Source: Bordetella sp. LUAb4 (GTDB taxonomy: Bacteria; Pseudomonadota; Gammaproteobacteria; Burkholderiales; Burkholderiaceae_B). From it: a stretch of 64,000 nucleotides of DNA. Positions 17,038 to 25,705 of the stretch are shown piece by piece. The notes under the pieces are model-generated. The model made no database searches, was not told the origin of the DNA, and worked only from the letters and a program-made list of their open reading frames with translations. Every line of letters starts with the position of its first letter. The stretch's first letter is position 1. The position numbers and the translations under genes were made by a program. Where the stretch lies: the NCBI RefSeq assembly GCF_021325795.1, contig NZ_JAHPZX010000004.1:124001-188000 (forward strand). The letters are read 5' to 3'.

Positions 17038-18326
17038 GCACTGGCCTCCGCCAGGAAGTCCAGCGCCGCCTGCCATGAATCCGTGTTGGCGTGGGCATTG
17101 GCTTGAGGCGTGCCGCCGCCGGTCAGCACCACGCCGGCAACGGGGTGGGGCTTGGCGATCTGCGTGGTCGGTTCATTGGGCAGGCCGATGGCATGTCCCG
17201 CGCCTTCGCCCTGGAAGTGGCGATAGGGCCAACGATGGCCGCTGGCGCGCAAAGCCGCGACGATCTGGTCGCTGTACAGCGAAGAGGGCCAGAAGCCGTC
17301 ATCGGTACCGGAAATCAGCAACACGGGCCCCTTGATCTGCTCGACGGGGATACGGGCCGCCGCCACCGCGTCGGCGTTGCGCAGCGCTGTGACGAAGGCC
17401 GGCGCCTGGCGCACCGGCTGGCCATCGGTGGGCACCTGCTTGAATGCGGACCAATCGACATCCGGATTGTTCTGCCAGACATTGGGCAGAGGCTTGCCTT
17501 GCCAGGTCCATACCGGCGAATCGGGCGCTTCGCCAGGACGGCCGGCGCGTAGCGTGCCATGCACGACGATGCTGGGCACATAGGCGATCACGGCATCGAT
17601 CAGTTCGGGGAAGCGCGCCCCCAGCAGCAAGGACAGTTCGCCGCCGCGCGACTGGCCCGTGATGGCGACGAAGCCATTGCGCGGCGCCAGCTCGGCGCGC
17701 ACCCAGCGTAGCGCGCGTTCGAAATATTCCAACGGCGTGCCCGAGATATGGGCGGGCAGGCCGGGCGCCTTGAAATAGCCCAAGGCGAAAGCCGTATAGC
17801 CATGCGCCGCCCACTGCGCGGCGCGTTGCAGCGGAATGCCGCCGCCCGAGCCATTCATCACCACGATGACCGGATGCGGACCCGCGCCGGCCGGCGTGAA
17901 GACGCTGCCCACGATGCCGTCGACGTTGACGTCGCGGCGGCTGACACCGTCGACCACATAGCGCTGGATCAATTCGGCCTGCGCCGTCGCGCCGTCGGCG
18001 CCTCGCGCATGCACGCTGATGACCTGGGGATCGACCTCGTCGCTGCGGGCCGCATCAGTCGCCGGCTGCACCAGGCGCATGGACCACACCACGCCCATGG
18101 CATCGGCTTCCTGCCAATCGCCGGCCGAGGGCGCCTGCTGGTCCAGATCGATACGGCCATCGGTGCCGGCAGTGAACGTGGCCTCGCTGCGCCACACGCT
18201 GCCATCGGGGTGGCGCAGTTCCGCGCTGACCTGGACCGGGCCGGCGGCATAACCGTCCAGGACGATGCGGCGCCGGACGTCCAGCGAGGCATCGGAAGGG
18301 GTGATCTGTAGGGTGGGTTTGCTCAT
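17034..18326 (-). CDS. BAAT/acyl-CoA thioester hydrolase-family protein
   Basis: 430-residue alpha/beta hydrolase with the two-domain architecture of the acyl-CoA thioesterase/BAAT family: an N-terminal beta-sandwich (roughly 1-125, opening LQITPSDASLDVRRRIVLDG) and a C-terminal catalytic domain with the nucleophile serine in GQSRGGELS, an Asp in SGTDDGFW and a His in EGAGHAIG. It sits inside an ABC transporter operon with ATGA overlaps on both sides, so it is made in step with the importer. A role in hydrolysing a CoA thioester, ester or amide related to the imported substrate is inferred. Confidence 0.85.
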   Translation of the reverse strand: MSKPTLQITPSDASLDVRRRIVLDGYAAGPVQVSAELRHPDGSVWRSEATFTAGTDGRIDLDQQAPSAGDWQEADAMGVVWSMRLVQPATDAARSDEVDPQVISVHARGADGATAQAELIQRYVVDGVSRRDVNVDGIVGSVFTPAGAGPHPVIVVMNGSGGGIPLQRAAQWAAHGYTAFALGYFKAPGLPAHISGTPLEYFERALRWVRAELAPRNGFVAITGQSRGGELSLLLGARFPELIDAVIAYVPSIVVHGTLRAGRPGEAPDSPVWTWQGKPLPNVWQNNPDVDWSAFKQVPTDGQPVRQAPAFVTALRNADAVAAARIPVEQIKGPVLLISGTDDGFWPSSLYSDQIVAALRASGHRWPYRHFQGEGAGHAIGLPNEPTTQIAKPHPVAGVVLTGGGTPQANAHANTDSWQAALDFLAEASA

Positions 18327-19396
18327 TTTGCTTCCCGTGCCTTGGCGCGTACGGCGTCGGCGTCGAACGTGTTGATCTGGGCGATGTATTCGTTGGAGAA
18401 GATCTTGTCCACGGGCACATCGGCCGAGGGATATTCCTTGGCCTTGGCCATGGCTTCGATACCGGCCTTGATGGCCTTCAGGTCATACTGGCCGGGCACG
18501 CGAGCCTGGCCGGCGGGCGTATGCAGGACGCGACGCAGGCGATTGCTCAGCAGCGTTTCGGAATCGGCCAGGGCCTTGGCTTCGTCGCCCGCCGGCTTGG
18601 ATTGCGGATTGGCGCGCCAGAAGGCCTGCACGCAGAATTTGGGATTGGCTTCGCATGCGATCTGGCCCTTGGTGTAGGCGCGCGCGAAACGCACCATCAG
18701 GTCGGGATGATCACGGAAGGTGTCGACGTGGGCGATGAAGCCGTTGCCGGCGGTCTCGTCGAACACCGCCGGATAGGCGATGCGGCGGATCGGCGTACCC
18801 GACAGCTCCAGTTCGTCGTCCCAGCTGCTGTTGAAATTGAGCGCGTCGACCTGATGCGTCTTCAAGGCCTGGAAGCCGGCCGCCAGGGCGCCGACGGCCA
18901 CGTAGTTGACGTTGGCGCCAGGTTCCAGCCCGGCCGTGCGCAGCGCCGCGCGGCCGCCGGGGATGGTGCCCCACGTCAGCGCGCCCACGCCTATCTTCTT
19001 GCCCTTGAGATCCTCGATGGTCTTGACGGGCGAATCGGCCAGTACGGCGAATTCCATCGTGTTGGCCGGTACGCCGTTATAGAAGTAGCGCAGCGGCAGG
19101 ATGTCCTTGCCGGTGAAGTAGCTGGAGATCACCGGCTCCGAAGTGGGATAGCCGAAGGTGACGCGCTTGGCGGCGACTTGCGGCAGCAGCGCACCGGCGC
19201 CCTGGAACACGATGGTCTTGACCGCCAGGTTTTCTTCCTTGAAGAAACCCAGTTCCTCGGCCGCGGCATAGGGCGCGCCGTCGTGGACCGCCGCCGGGAT
19301 GGCCAAGGCCACGGTGACTTCGTCCAGGGCCAGGGCGGGGGCGGCTGTCGCGGTCAGGGCGAGCGCGGCGAAGAGGGAGGTAAGGCGGATACGCAT
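18323..19396 (-). CDS. ABC transporter substrate-binding protein, NMT1/SsuA-like
   Basis: Exported receptor of 357 residues with a Sec signal peptide (hydrophobic LTSLFAALALTATAAPALA, cleavage near ALA-LDE) followed by an NMT1-like two-lobe fold: EELGFFKEENLAVKT, FQGAGALLPQVAAKRVTFG and the EDLKGKKIGV motif. It is the first gene of the 19396-15447 operon and overlaps the hydrolase by ATGA. Family members bind sulfonates, pyrimidine precursors or aromatic acids; the ligand is not identifiable. Confidence 0.88.
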   Translation of the reverse strand: MRIRLTSLFAALALTATAAPALALDEVTVALAIPAAVHDGAPYAAAEELGFFKEENLAVKTIVFQGAGALLPQVAAKRVTFGYPTSEPVISSYFTGKDILPLRYFYNGVPANTMEFAVLADSPVKTIEDLKGKKIGVGALTWGTIPGGRAALRTAGLEPGANVNYVAVGALAAGFQALKTHQVDALNFNSSWDDELELSGTPIRRIAYPAVFDETAGNGFIAHVDTFRDHPDLMVRFARAYTKGQIACEANPKFCVQAFWRANPQSKPAGDEAKALADSETLLSNRLRRVLHTPAGQARVPGQYDLKAIKAGIEAMAKAKEYPSADVPVDKIFSNEYIAQINTFDADAVRAKAREAK

Positions 19397-19703
19397 GGAG
19401 GGATCCTGAATTCGATGGGTTCTTGCGGCTGGGTCTGGCGTTTGATTCTGGCGTTTGTTTGATTCTGACTTTTGATTCTGCCGCTGGGTTCTTGCGTCGA
19501 TTCTTGTGCTTGGTTCTTGTCTTTGGCTCTTGTTCTGGTGCCTATAAGCGATCTACCGCCTGGGCAAGGTCGCGTCCCTTCGATGAAGCTAATCAGGGAC
19601 GTGATTCGCGAATTGGTTCCGACGATACGCGGAAAAGACGCTTCGTGCCTGCATATGCTTCTTTCCGCTTCTCGCCGGGGTCATCGCGTTCGCCACCTCC
19701 CGA
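19397..19703. other. Leader/intergenic region with degenerate CAGAATCAA repeats
   Basis: 307 bases without a convincing gene between the acyl-CoA ligase stop and the ABC receptor start. On the minus strand, about 19425-19545 holds many imperfect copies of (C/A)AGAA(T/C)CAA (plus strand TTCTTG/GATTCTG), an unusual low-complexity leader just ahead of the receptor ATG. It may be a slippage-prone spacer or an unstructured RNA leader. No strong terminator was found. Confidence 0.5.
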
Positions 19704-21215
19704 TCACGATTGCCTGCCGATCTCCGCCATGCGGTTGGCCGCATCACGCAGCAGGAAAGCGCGGTCGATCTTGTTGGTCGACGCCAGCGGCAAGGCATCG
19801 ACGAACCAGACCTGGCGCGGGTGCTGATATGCCGGGGCGTTCTCCAGCGCATAGCGCTTGATCTCCTCGGCATCAGCGTGCTTGCCCGGACGCAGCACCA
19901 CATAGGCGACCGGCTTCTGGCCCTTGATGTCGTCTTCCACCGGCACCACGCTGGCCTGCTGCACGGCCGGATGGTGTTCCAGCATCTTTTCGACTTCGCC
20001 GGGGTAGATATTCTCGCCACCGCTGACGAACATATCATCGCGGCGGCCGACGAAGTAGTAGAAGCCCTGCGCGTCGTGGCGGAATACGTCGCCCGTCGAG
20101 TAGTAGCCGTCCGGCGTGAAGGGCGTGGCGATATCGGGGCGCTGGTGGTAGCCCAGCATCAGGCCGGGACTCTTCATCTCCAGCATGCCTTGGTCCGGAC
20201 CGTCAGCCGGGCCGCGGGCCAGGCGCAGAGACACCGCCGGGTGCGGATAGCCGACCGACATGGGCGGCGTGGGCAATTTGTCCGGATGCGGGCCGAACAC
20301 CACCGGGCCGCCTTCGGTCGTGCCGTAGGCATTGATCACCTTGGCATTGGGCAGCATGGCGTGGATCTGTGTCAGCAGGCTGGCGCTGACCGGCGCGGAG
20401 CCCATGCGTATCACCTTCACCGAAGACAGGTCGGTGCGTGACAGCAGCTCGTGCTCGCGCAGCATCATCGCGATCATGGGCGGCACGGCGGTCAGCCAGG
20501 TGCAGCGGTAGCGGCCGATGCACTGGATGTAGGCAGCCGCGGTGAACTGCGGCAACAGCACCGTCGTGGCATGGCTGGACAGCGACAGCTGTATCAGCGC
20601 CAGGGCGTTCATGTGATACAGCGGCGCGGCGATGAGGGCGCGCTCGGCATCCAGCGGCGTGGCCTGGCGGCGCATCTGTACGGTCCACAGATGGCTGGCA
20701 TGCGACAAGCGCACGCCCTTGGGCTTGCCGGTGGAGCCGGACGTGTACAGCATCAAGGCCACGTCTTCGGGTTGGACCGCGACGTCCGGCGTCGGGCCCG
20801 GGCGCAGGAAGTCGAGGAAAGGCTCGCCGTCCAGGGGGATGGCGTGCAAGTCCGGCGGCAGCGCGTTGCGGCGGGCATGATCGTAGAACACGATGCGCGC
20901 GCCGCTGTCTTGCAGCACATAGGCGATGGTCGCCGGCGGGAACTTGAAGTTCACCGGCACGGCGATCAGGCCGGCGCGCATGATGCCCAGCAGCGTGGCG
21001 ACATAACGCACCGAGTTGGCGGCCAGAATGGCGACGCGGTCGCCCGGCTGGCCGCCGTCTTGCAGCAGCGCCCGTGCCACGCCATCGGCCATCGCTTCCA
21101 GTTCGCCATAGGTGCAGGGCGATTCATTCAGCGCAAGATCGACGCCCAGCAGCGCGACGCGCGCCGGGTCGGCGGACGGATCGATGACACGGCCCAGGTT
21201 CCGCGGCGTATACAT
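19704..21215 (-). CDS. AMP-dependent acyl-CoA synthetase/ligase
   Basis: ANL-superfamily ligase of 503 residues, predicted to activate a carboxylic acid with ATP and CoA. The P-loop LYTSGSTGKPKGV, the NAYGTTEGGP motif, the YYSTGD motif, the hinge region VGRRDDMFVSGGENIYPGEVE and the C-terminal lysine region STNKIDR are all present, so it should be active. It is the last gene of the minus-strand operon that starts at 26433 and follows the thioesterase by 9 bases. Together with the ABC importer it suggests uptake and CoA activation of an aromatic or fatty acid. Confidence 0.92.
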   Translation of the reverse strand: MYTPRNLGRVIDPSADPARVALLGVDLALNESPCTYGELEAMADGVARALLQDGGQPGDRVAILAANSVRYVATLLGIMRAGLIAVPVNFKFPPATIAYVLQDSGARIVFYDHARRNALPPDLHAIPLDGEPFLDFLRPGPTPDVAVQPEDVALMLYTSGSTGKPKGVRLSHASHLWTVQMRRQATPLDAERALIAAPLYHMNALALIQLSLSSHATTVLLPQFTAAAYIQCIGRYRCTWLTAVPPMIAMMLREHELLSRTDLSSVKVIRMGSAPVSASLLTQIHAMLPNAKVINAYGTTEGGPVVFGPHPDKLPTPPMSVGYPHPAVSLRLARGPADGPDQGMLEMKSPGLMLGYHQRPDIATPFTPDGYYSTGDVFRHDAQGFYYFVGRRDDMFVSGGENIYPGEVEKMLEHHPAVQQASVVPVEDDIKGQKPVAYVVLRPGKHADAEEIKRYALENAPAYQHPRQVWFVDALPLASTNKIDRAFLLRDAANRMAEIGRQS

Positions 21216-21224
21216 GGTGAGACC

Positions 21225-21671
21225 TCAGGCTTTGGCAGGGGCGGCGGCGGGTGCGGGCGCCGCGGTGGAATAAACGCCGCGGCCGCTGGCGACCAGCTTG
21301 CCTTCGTTGTCGAACACTTGCGCTTCGGCCACCGACAGCTGCGAACCGAATTTGATGACCTTGCCCTTGGCGCGCAGGTCGCCCGGCATGGCGGCGCGGT
21401 GGTAGTCCACGCGCAGGTCGACGGTGGGCACGCCGCGGCCGGTCTTCGACACCAGGGCCCAGTCGGCGGTCAGGTCGACCAGGGCCGCCAGGATGCCGCC
21501 GTGCGTGTAGCGCTTGTCGGGGTTGACGACCCATTCTTCGCGCCAGCGCGCGGACAGTTCGATTTCCCCTTCGGTGACGGACAGGACTTCGATGCCCAGC
21601 CACTGGTGGTAGGGGCCGCGCAGCAGCTTGGCCTGGATGTCTTCCTTGGTGGGGAGAGCGGGGGTGGTCAT
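21225..21671 (-). CDS. PaaI-type hotdog-fold thioesterase
   Basis: 148-residue hotdog protein resembling PaaI acyl-CoA thioesterases: the YTHGGILAALVDLTADWAL segment carries the HGG...D signature and the TVDLRVDYHRAA strand follows. The C-terminus is an Ala/Pro-rich tail (about 12 residues). It lies between the dehydrogenase and the acyl-CoA ligase, so a role in releasing CoA from stalled or wrong acyl-CoA intermediates is plausible. The cognate acyl-CoA is unknown. Confidence 0.88.
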   Translation of the reverse strand: MTTPALPTKEDIQAKLLRGPYHQWLGIEVLSVTEGEIELSARWREEWVVNPDKRYTHGGILAALVDLTADWALVSKTGRGVPTVDLRVDYHRAAMPGDLRAKGKVIKFGSQLSVAEAQVFDNEGKLVASGRGVYSTAAPAPAAAPAKA

Positions 21672-21746
21672 GATGGTGTTCCTGTGAGGTTCAAGTATTC
21701 GAATTTCAGATATTCAGCGATGGCGCGGGCGGCGCCGGTCTTTGCT

Positions 21747-21845
21747 TCAGCATCGGAGCCGGCATCGGCATCGGCATCGGCATCAGCCACCGGTATCGGC
21801 ATCGGCCACCGGCATCGGCCACCGGCATCAGCATCAGCATCAGCC
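21747..21845. repeat. GGCATC-type hexamer-rich repeat
   Basis: About 100 bases of imperfect GGCATC and CAGCATCAGC-like units, intergenic between the dehydrogenase stop and the thioesterase start. Related GCATCG/GCCGAT arrays occur inside moxR (about 44780-44825) and batD (49409-49486). A minus-strand frame through it would encode an Ala/Asp repeat, but it lacks a ribosome site and I do not call it a gene. Confidence 0.75.
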
Positions 21846-21866
21846 GGCGCCATCGCCATGACGCGG

Positions 21867-22883
21867 TCAGGGGTTGACGATGACCTTGCCCAGCACTTCA
21901 CGGTCGCGGATCAGCGCCAGGCCGTCGGCGGCGCCTTCCAGCGGCACGGCACGGTCGATCACCGGCTTGACGCTGCCGTCGGCGACCATTTGCAGCAAGG
22001 CCTTCAGGTCGTCGTCGTAGAAGCTGTTGGAGCCCTTGATGTTCAGCTCGAAGCTCCACACATAACGCAGGTCTTCCTTCGGATCGTGGCCGGCGGTAGC
22101 GCCGCAGACCAGCAGGGTGCCGCCGCGCTTGAGGCACTTGATCGACGGCAGCCACGTATCGCCGCCGGTGAAGTTGATCACCACGTCCACGCCGCCTTCA
22201 TAGTTGCGGCGCTGGGGCTTGCCGTATTCGGCGATGGCCCACTTGGAAAAGTCCGTCGTGCGGTAGTTGATGACGTGGTCGGCGCCCAGTTCCTTCAGGC
22301 GTGCCAGCTTCTCGTCGCTGCCGGCGCAGGCGATCACTTCGGCACCCAGCAGCTTGGCCAGGATGACGCAGGCAGTACCCACGCCGCCGCTGGCGCCCAG
22401 CACGACCACGCGGTCGCCCGCCTTGACCGTCTTGTGCGTGATCAGCATGCGGTGCGCGGTGCCATAGGCCACGGGCAGGGCGGCGGCGTCGTCATAGCTC
22501 ACCTTGGCGGGCAGGGCGATCAGCTGCGGTGCCGACACCAGGCAGTACTCGGCCATGCCGCCGTCGAGCATTTCGCCCATCAGGCCCTTGCCTTTGTTCA
22601 GTGGGTTGACCAGCACGCGATCGCCCACTTTCCAGCCTTCCACGCCGGCGCCGACTTCGGTGATTTCACCGGCCATATCCAGACCGATCACCACCGGCAG
22701 CGGCACCTTGATGCCGGGCATGCCCTGCACGGTGAACACGTCGTGGTAGTTGAAGGACGATGCGCCCACGCGGATGACGACGTGGCCTTCGGTGGCCTGG
22801 GGCTTCGCCTTGTCGGTGACGACTTGCAGTTTTTCCAGGCCGCCGTGTTCGTTCAGGACCAGTGCTTTCATGGTGTTGCTCAT
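21867..22883 (-). CDS. MDR-superfamily alcohol dehydrogenase/quinone oxidoreductase
   Basis: NAD(P)H-dependent oxidoreductase of 338 residues. A GroES-like N-terminal domain (KALVLNEHGGLEKLQ, GLDMAGEITEVGAGVEGWKVGDRV) precedes a Rossmann domain with VLGASGGVGTACV. The structural-zinc cysteine cluster of classical alcohol dehydrogenases is not evident, so it is closer to quinone-reductase-like members. It follows the ABC receptor gene by 89 bases on the same strand. It may oxidise or reduce the imported acid or its CoA ester; the substrate is not determined. Confidence 0.88.
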   Translation of the reverse strand: MSNTMKALVLNEHGGLEKLQVVTDKAKPQATEGHVVIRVGASSFNYHDVFTVQGMPGIKVPLPVVIGLDMAGEITEVGAGVEGWKVGDRVLVNPLNKGKGLMGEMLDGGMAEYCLVSAPQLIALPAKVSYDDAAALPVAYGTAHRMLITHKTVKAGDRVVVLGASGGVGTACVILAKLLGAEVIACAGSDEKLARLKELGADHVINYRTTDFSKWAIAEYGKPQRRNYEGGVDVVINFTGGDTWLPSIKCLKRGGTLLVCGATAGHDPKEDLRYVWSFELNIKGSNSFYDDDLKALLQMVADGSVKPVIDRAVPLEGAADGLALIRDREVLGKVIVNP

Positions 22884-22972
22884 TGTTTGTTCCTCGCTTC
22901 CTATAGCTTGGTGGTGGGCGAATATGCCGTTTTAAAACGCTCCGGCCCGACGGGGGCGGGCCTTCATGGATT

Positions 22973-23959
22973 TCACTTCAAGGTCTTGGCCTTTTCGTAC
23001 GGGCCCGTCACGAAAATGTCGGCGGGCAGTTGGCCCTTCACCAGGCCGCTTTCGGCGAATACCTGATGCTGGCGCTTCAGTGTATCGATATCGGCCGGCT
23101 CGAATGACATGCGGTTCATGTCCTGCCACTGGCCGGCGTACACCTTGGCGTCGGCTTCAGGCAGGTTGGCGGACTTCTGCAGGATCTTGACCACGTCGTC
23201 GCGGTGGCTTTCGCCCCAGGCCAGGGTATTGCGCAGGCCCACGATGACGTGGGCGACGGTGTCCGGATGCTGCGCGACGAAGTCGCTGCGTACCGCGCCG
23301 ATGCCGATGTAGGGCACCGAATCCGACTTGGTCAGCTTCTTCCACTCGTCGGCGAAGGAGCCCAGCCGGGTGACCTTCAGGTCGGTCAACTGCGCCACCG
23401 TGACGGAGCGCAGTGCCGCGGCGTCGACCTGCTTCTGCGCCAGGAACTGCGCCAGGCGTGATTCGTTGCCGCCCACCAGCGAGAAATCATTGGCCTTGAT
23501 GCCATGGTTGCCGGCCAGCACGGCGCCGGCGATCACCGCCACCGAACTGCCAGCCGGAGACATGCCGACTTTCTTGCCGCGCAACTGATCCAGTGACTTG
23601 ATGGGCGAGCCTTCGGGTACGACGAACTGCACGTCGGCCGGTTGGGTGGCGGCGAAGATCTTGATGGGGACGCCTTCAGCCGCGCTGCTGAACACGCCCG
23701 CGGCCGGCGCACCGAAGGCCAGGTCGATGGAGTTGGAGGCCAGCGCGCGCAAGGGCGCGTTGACGTCCGGGAACTTGACGAATTCGACGTCCAGTCCCTG
23801 CTGCTTGAGAAAGTCCGTGGCCTCCAGCACAGAGCCGTAGCCCAGGCTGACGCCGCTGCTCCAGTAGCCGATGCGCACCTTGTCGGCGGCCTGGGCCGGG
23901 CCCGCGGCGCCCAGGGCGAGGGCCAGCAGGGTGGCGGGTAGATACTTGGTCCATTTCAT
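22973..23959 (-). CDS. ABC transporter substrate-binding protein, SsuA/NMT1 family
   Basis: Exported solute receptor of 328 residues. A Sec signal (MKWTKYLPATLLALALGAAGPAQA) is followed by VRIGYWSSGVSLGYGSVLEATDFLKQQGLDVEFVKF, typical of sulfonate/nitrate/taurine receptors, and the LDQLRGKKVGMSPAGS motif. It lies 55 bases behind the permease and belongs with the permease at 24015 and ATPase at 24863. Gene neighbours (acyl-CoA ligase, thioesterase) argue for a carboxylate rather than a sulfonate ligand, but that is inference. Confidence 0.9.
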   Translation of the reverse strand: MKWTKYLPATLLALALGAAGPAQAADKVRIGYWSSGVSLGYGSVLEATDFLKQQGLDVEFVKFPDVNAPLRALASNSIDLAFGAPAAGVFSSAAEGVPIKIFAATQPADVQFVVPEGSPIKSLDQLRGKKVGMSPAGSSVAVIAGAVLAGNHGIKANDFSLVGGNESRLAQFLAQKQVDAAALRSVTVAQLTDLKVTRLGSFADEWKKLTKSDSVPYIGIGAVRSDFVAQHPDTVAHVIVGLRNTLAWGESHRDDVVKILQKSANLPEADAKVYAGQWQDMNRMSFEPADIDTLKRQHQVFAESGLVKGQLPADIFVTGPYEKAKTLK

Positions 23960-24014
23960 GGCGGAACTCCTGGAGAGGACAGTGAATGTGAACGTGGCGT
24001 AGGGGATGACCTGC

Positions 24015-24866
24015 TTACACCAGTTTCCAACGGAACAGGCGGCGTTCGAGGGGCTTGAGCACGCCGCTTTCCAGCAGCAGCATCAGCACCACCAACAGCA
24101 GCGTCCAGGCGAATACCTGGTCGGTCTGCACCAGGTCGGCCGCCTGGCGCAGGCGGTAGCCGATGCCGTCGGACGAACCCAGCGTTTCGGCCACCAGCGA
24201 CACGCGCCAGCCGAAGCCGAACGCCAGCCGCGCGCCGGAAAAGAAATACGGCAGGATGCTGGGCAGATAGATCTTGCGCAGGATCTGCAGGCGCGTCATG
24301 CGGAAGCTGCGGGCCAGGTCGACGTGCAGCTTGTCGACGTTTTGCGCGCCTTGCCAGACATTGGTCAGGATCAGCGGCATGGCTGTCATGAACACCACGA
24401 AGACCGTGGTGGCATTGGAGATGCCGAACCAGATGATGGCGAAGACTGCCCAGATCGCCGACGAGATGGTGTTCATCACGGCCAGCAGGGGTTCGAATAC
24501 TTGCGCCAGCGCGCGGCTGGAACCCAGCGCCAGTCCCAGCGGCGTGCCGATCAAAGCGGCCAGGACGAAGCCGCAGACCACCCGGTACATGGTCATGCCG
24601 ATGTCATGCAGGAAGGAGTCGGTGCGCGACAAATTGCCCAGCGCGCGCAGCACGCGTTCCGGCCCGGGCAGGATGAAGGCCGGCGTGTGGCGCGCGGCCA
24701 GCCACCAGACCAGCACGAAGGCGGCCACCAGGACGATGCGTTGGCCGATCAACATCGCAGGGCGCAGGCCTTGGTTCCATGCGCCGTTCCTGGCCGCGCC
24801 GTTTTTCGACGAGGCCCGGCCCGACGCGGTCTTCGACGCGGTTTCGTTCGGCAGGGTTTTGCTCAT
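24015..24866 (-). CDS. ABC transporter permease, NitT/TauT family
   Basis: Inner-membrane permease of 283 residues. A cytoplasmic N-terminus of about 35 residues rich in Ser/Ala/Lys precedes roughly six membrane helices, with the EAA loop around LARSFRMTRLQILRKIYLPSILP. It overlaps the ATPase gene by ATGA at 24863-24866, showing translational coupling. Works with the receptor at 22973. Confidence 0.91.
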   Translation of the reverse strand: MSKTLPNETASKTASGRASSKNGAARNGAWNQGLRPAMLIGQRIVLVAAFVLVWWLAARHTPAFILPGPERVLRALGNLSRTDSFLHDIGMTMYRVVCGFVLAALIGTPLGLALGSSRALAQVFEPLLAVMNTISSAIWAVFAIIWFGISNATTVFVVFMTAMPLILTNVWQGAQNVDKLHVDLARSFRMTRLQILRKIYLPSILPYFFSGARLAFGFGWRVSLVAETLGSSDGIGYRLRQAADLVQTDQVFAWTLLLVVLMLLLESGVLKPLERRLFRWKLV

Positions 24867-25705
24867 TGCACCACCTTCAAGCGCAGCAGGCGCGTTTGTT
24901 CCGCCACGTCGCGGTCCGTGGCCAGGCGCGGCCGCGCCAGCGGCACGTCGGTGATTTCGCGCACGCGGCCTGGCCGCGGTTCCAGCAGGACGATGCGATC
25001 GGCCAGGATCACCGCTTCTTCCACGTCGTGCGTGACGAACAGAATGGTGGTGTTCTTCATGGCCTGGATGCGCAGCAATTCTTCGTGCATCTGTGTGCGG
25101 GTCTGTGGGTCGAGCTTGGAGAAGGGCTCGTCCATCAGCAGGATCTCCGGTTCGACTACCAGGCTGCGCGCCAACGCGGCCCGGCTGCGCATGCCGCCGG
25201 ACAGTTGATGCGGCCAGGCCTGCGCGAAGCCGCCCAGGCCGACCATGTCCAGCACCTCCTTGGCGCGGCGGTGACGCTCCGCCTTGGGCACATTCTGCGC
25301 CTCCAGGCCCAGCGTCACGTTGTCGCGGATGCTGCGCCAGGGCAGCAGGCGGTCTTCCTGGAACAGATAGCCCAGCTTCTGCCAGTCGCGGAAGCGGGCG
25401 GCGGGCTGGCCGCGGATTTCCAGATCGCCGCTGCCGGCGCTTTCCAGGCCGGAGACGATGTTCAGCAGCGTGCTCTTGCCGCAGCCGGATGCCCCCAGCA
25501 GGGCGACGATCTCGCCGCGCCCGACGGAGAAGGAGATGTCGCGCAGAACCTCCAGGTCGCCGAAGTGCTTGTTCATGTGGCGCACCCGCAAGGCATCGGC
25601 ATCAGGGCGGGTCTTCTCGCTGGCCACCGCGGCGGACTGATCGGCGGCGGCGGCCGTGGCGGACGTGGCGGCCGTGGCGGAGGTGTCTAAAGGCGTGGCA
25701 ATCAT
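24863..25705 (-). CDS. ABC transporter ATP-binding protein, NitT/TauT family
   Basis: 280-residue ATPase with Walker A GASGCGKST, Q-loop FQEDRLLPW, signature LSGGMRSR, Walker B LLMDEPFSKLD and H-loop THD. An N-terminal Ala/Thr/Ser-rich extension of about 40 residues precedes the cassette. It overlaps the GntR gene upstream and the permease downstream, each by four bases, so regulator and transporter are a single translation-coupled unit. Confidence 0.92.
   Translation of the reverse strand: MIATPLDTSATAATSATAAAADQSAAVASEKTRPDADALRVRHMNKHFGDLEVLRDISFSVGRGEIVALLGASGCGKSTLLNIVSGLESAGSGDLEIRGQPAARFRDWQKLGYLFQEDRLLPWRSIRDNVTLGLEAQNVPKAERHRRAKEVLDMVGLGGFAQAWPHQLSGGMRSRAALARSLVVEPEILLMDEPFSKLDPQTRTQMHEELLRIQAMKNTTILFVTHDVEEAVILADRIVLLEPRPGRVREITDVPLARPRLATDRDVAEQTRLLRLKVVQ

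Noticed and set aside
21668-21901. Minus-strand frame encoding Ala-Asp repeats
   Set aside because: It is a translation of the GGCATC repeat, overlaps the dehydrogenase end and lacks a ribosome site.
20451-23066. Very long plus-strand open frame (about 870 codons) opposite the ligase, thioesterase and dehydrogenase
   Set aside because: It is antisense to three well-supported enzymes, has His/Gln/Arg-rich shadow composition typical of GC-rich DNA and shows no domain.
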